Source: Bacteroidia bacterium (GTDB taxonomy: Bacteria; Bacteroidota; Bacteroidia; AKYH767-A; OLB10). Taken from it: a stretch of 6,274 nt of DNA. The translations under genes and the position numbers were made by a program. The stretch is taken from positions 1 through 6,274 of the forward strand of contig JANWID010000229.1 of the NCBI GenBank assembly GCA_025450095.1. The letters run 5' to 3'. The notes beneath the pieces were generated by a model. That model did no database searches and was not told where the DNA came from. It was given only the letters and a program-made list of their open reading frames with translations. Shown here in pieces: positions 4,706 through 6,274 of the stretch (its first letter is position 1; every line of letters begins with the position of its first letter).

Positions 4706-6274
4706 CTATTTTGGTTTACCAAATAAATCTTTCAATTTGTTTTCACTTTCCTTCTTGATTTTTTCTTCGGCTTCTTTTTTTAACCGGTCAGATTCTTTCT
4801 TCGCTTTTTCTTCCGCTTCTTTTTTTAACTTATCTGTTTCCGCTTTCGCTTTGTCTTCGGCTTCTTTCTTCAATCGTTCCGCTTCGGAATGGACTTTATC
4901 TTCGAGTTCTTTTTTCTTTGCTTCAAATTCTTTTTCCAATAGTGCCTTAGCATTTGCGGCAGCTGCTGAAGCAAGATCTTTAATGCCGGTTTCAACCACA
5001 GGATCCGTTACAGTACCTTTAACTTTAACGTTCACATCTACTTCCTTACCCATGCTCAGCGTAGTTCCTGCCTTTGAATTTGCTTTAGCCAAAATACCTG
5101 TAATGGCTTTGTTGGCGGAGGACCCCATCATTTCAGTAGGGATTTTGAGATCAACATTGTAATCGATTGTCTGATCAAAACCATTGGAGCCCTGGGTGAC
5201 TGCTGTTATATCATCTATTTTGGTAGTAAATGGTTCAATGTTTACCCGTCCATTATCAAATTTAAAAGAAAGGTTGACGTTTTTTGGTTCCACACGTTTG
5301 AACTCATCCATTTTGAGTGCTTCAGCAATTTTAACAAGCGGCTCAAAATTTTCAATAACAACATTATTTGTTGAGAGCTTTCCACCTCCGGTGAAAGAAT
5401 TCAGATCGGGTTCCATATGATTGTTCAGTATTCCTTTTATATCAAAAGATGCCGAATAATTTCCGCTGCATTGTTTTGCAATTGGTGCCATCTTTTGTAC
5501 AGCAATAAATGTGTCGAATGTTTTACGGATGTCGAGCTGAGTAACATCAAGGTCGAAATAAAAATTAGGGTTTTTAATATTTTTACTTTCATACAAGCCG
5601 TCCATCATCACTTTACCGTCAAGCATTCCGAACCGGACTTCATTGAGGCCGAGGCTCCGGTCACGAACGGCAATATTCCCGGTAAGATTCTCGAGAATCA
5701 TATCATCATAATAAACTTTACCGACATCGGCAGTGAGAAGAAAGTCGATATTTTCCGGAATTTCAACCAGCTCCATTGGGGTAGTATCGGCAGGTGAGGA
5801 AGCGGATGCGGAATTTCCCATCAGCTCATTGAAATCGATGGTGTTTGATTTTAAAGATAATGTTCCTTTCAAAAGTTCGTTTTCACGGAACATGTATGTT
5901 AACAGGTTGTCAAGCCAGCCGGTTGCACGAATGTCGGTTTTGCCGGTTTTCAGATCCAGTTGGTTCAGTGTGATATTTTTTGGATTAAATATTAATTCGC
6001 AAATACTGACATTCACTCCCTGTGAAAAATCCTTGCTCTTGAAATTGAGATCATTCACCAGCATATTTCCGGAAGCATTAAAATTCTGAAAATCCCTTTT
6101 TTCAATTGCTGATAATCTTCCTTTTGCGGTAATGTTTGCATTCAGAATTCCGCTCATTGAAGTACCTTCTTCCAGCGGAACAATACGACTTACATTTCCA
6201 AGATCGATTCTTCCTTTAACCGTTGCATCGAGATCAGCATCCGAAACAGGAGTCTTCACAATCAAACGTGCAAC
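4706..6274 (-). CDS. AsmA-like envelope protein, C-terminal part (5' end beyond window)
   Basis: The frame is open to the right window edge, giving 522 visible residues without the N-terminus; a TTG at 6265-6263 could be mistaken for the start. The visible body is rich in the short beta-strand repeats typical of AsmA-like proteins (GMLDGKVMMDGLYES, FYFDLDVTQLDIRKTF, NLSFKFDNGRVNIEPF). The stretch at about residues 290-430, from FTGGGKLSTNNVVIENF through the Ala/Gly-rich AITGILAKANSKAG to VKGTVTDPVVE, fits the AsmA_2 C-terminal domain. AsmA-family proteins are usually held in the inner membrane by an N-terminal helix, and larger relatives are linked to phospholipid transport to the outer membrane; the role here is inferred. 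From about residue 433 on, an Ala-rich helix leads into a Lys/Glu-rich coiled coil with 15-residue repeats, then KLKDLFGKPK at the C-terminus. The next gene begins 3 nt downstream, which indicates an operon. Confidence 0.85.
   Translation of the reverse strand, partial: VARLIVKTPVSDADLDATVKGRIDLGNVSRIVPLEEGTSMSGILNANITAKGRLSAIEKRDFQNFNASGNMLVNDLNFKSKDFSQGVNVSICELIFNPKNITLNQLDLKTGKTDIRATGWLDNLLTYMFRENELLKGTLSLKSNTIDFNELMGNSASASSPADTTPMELVEIPENIDFLLTADVGKVYYDDMILENLTGNIAVRDRSLGLNEVRFGMLDGKVMMDGLYESKNIKNPNFYFDLDVTQLDIRKTFDTFIAVQKMAPIAKQCSGNYSASFDIKGILNNHMEPDLNSFTGGGKLSTNNVVIENFEPLVKIAEALKMDEFKRVEPKNVNLSFKFDNGRVNIEPFTTKIDDITAVTQGSNGFDQTIDYNVDLKIPTEMMGSSANKAITGILAKANSKAGTTLSMGKEVDVNVKVKGTVTDPVVETGIKDLASAAAANAKALLEKEFEAKKKELEDKVHSEAERLKKEAEDKAKAETDKLKKEAEEKAKKESDRLKKEAEEKIKKESENKLKDLFGKPK
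4748..4882 (-). repeat. Three 45-bp in-frame tandem repeats encoding a charged coiled coil
   Basis: Three consecutive 15-codon units (4838-4882, 4793-4837 and 4748-4792, in coding order) encode AERLKKEAEDKAKAE, TDKLKKEAEEKAKKE and SDRLKKEAEEKIKKE. The protein copies are nearly identical, while the DNA copies differ at many positions. Old duplication with selection on the protein pattern fits better than recent slippage. The coding strand is almost all purines here. Confidence 0.8.

Noticed and set aside
4730..4930. Purine/pyrimidine-biased tract as a possible structural or regulatory DNA element
   Set aside because: The bias is explained by the Lys and Glu codons (AAR, GAR) of the coiled-coil repeats.
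4563..5162. 199-codon plus-strand open frame rich in Ser, Phe and Ala repeats
   Set aside because: Its repeats are the antisense reading of the Lys/Glu coiled-coil repeats, and it crosses the junction of two well-supported minus-strand genes.
5417..6089. Plus-strand open frames of 126 and 118 codons
   Set aside because: Both are antisense to the AsmA-like coding region and show no recognisable domain, signal peptide or leader.
6263..6265. TTG as the start codon of the AsmA-like gene
   Set aside because: The frame stays open to the window edge, no signal or membrane segment follows the TTG, and AsmA-like proteins need a longer N-terminus. The gene is partial.
1..6274. tRNA, rRNA, CRISPR, insertion-sequence ends, phage or toxin-antitoxin features
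   Set aside because: I found no spaced direct repeats, transposase-like frames, tRNA-like cloverleaf or small toxin-like gene pair. Coding covers nearly the whole window.

Overview
The window looks like ordinary chromosomal DNA from a member of the Bacteroidota. Four things point there: exact TAnnTTTG-type -7 elements, start codons without Shine-Dalgarno sequences in A-rich leaders, signal peptides cleaved just before a Gln, and the protein families themselves (a DPP IV-type peptidase, DUF4412-like secreted proteins, a TPR/PD40/CRD/OmpA protein and an AsmA-like protein with an AsmA_2-type C-terminus). The genus cannot be fixed from this sequence.

Layout. On the minus strand, 1-621 is the first 207 codons of a secreted dipeptidyl peptidase IV (S9 family). 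The window cuts it just after the DWVYEEE substrate-binding motif, before the catalytic domain. A 64-bp divergent intergenic region (622-685) holds a perfect 9-bp inverted repeat and candidate promoter elements. It separates this gene from three plus-strand genes: a cytosolic alpha/beta-hydrolase (686-1330) with an intact Ser-Asp-His triad, and two tandem, homologous DUF4412-like exported proteins (1365-2075 and 2087-2761, 11 nt apart). Only 18 bp separate the second paralogue from a convergent minus-strand pair. That pair is an AsmA-like protein (4706-6274, 5' end outside the window) followed after 3 nt by an OmpA-family protein (2780-4702) with the TPR, beta-propeller, carboxypeptidase-regulatory and OmpA_C domain order known from the type IX secretion component PorE.

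How the genes fit together. Four of the five encode envelope or secreted proteins. The AsmA-like/OmpA pair is almost certainly one transcription unit, and its products would act in the inner membrane/periplasm and at the outer membrane/peptidoglycan interface. The two DUF4412-like genes form a second unit, possibly preceded by the esterase. No mobile element, RNA gene, CRISPR array or phage feature is visible. Nothing amounts to a clearly new system. The best leads are the PorE-like protein coupled to an AsmA-like gene, the duplicated Met-rich DUF4412-like pair with apparently different export fates, and the palindromic divergent promoter region. No stretch longer than 300 bases lacks a gene.
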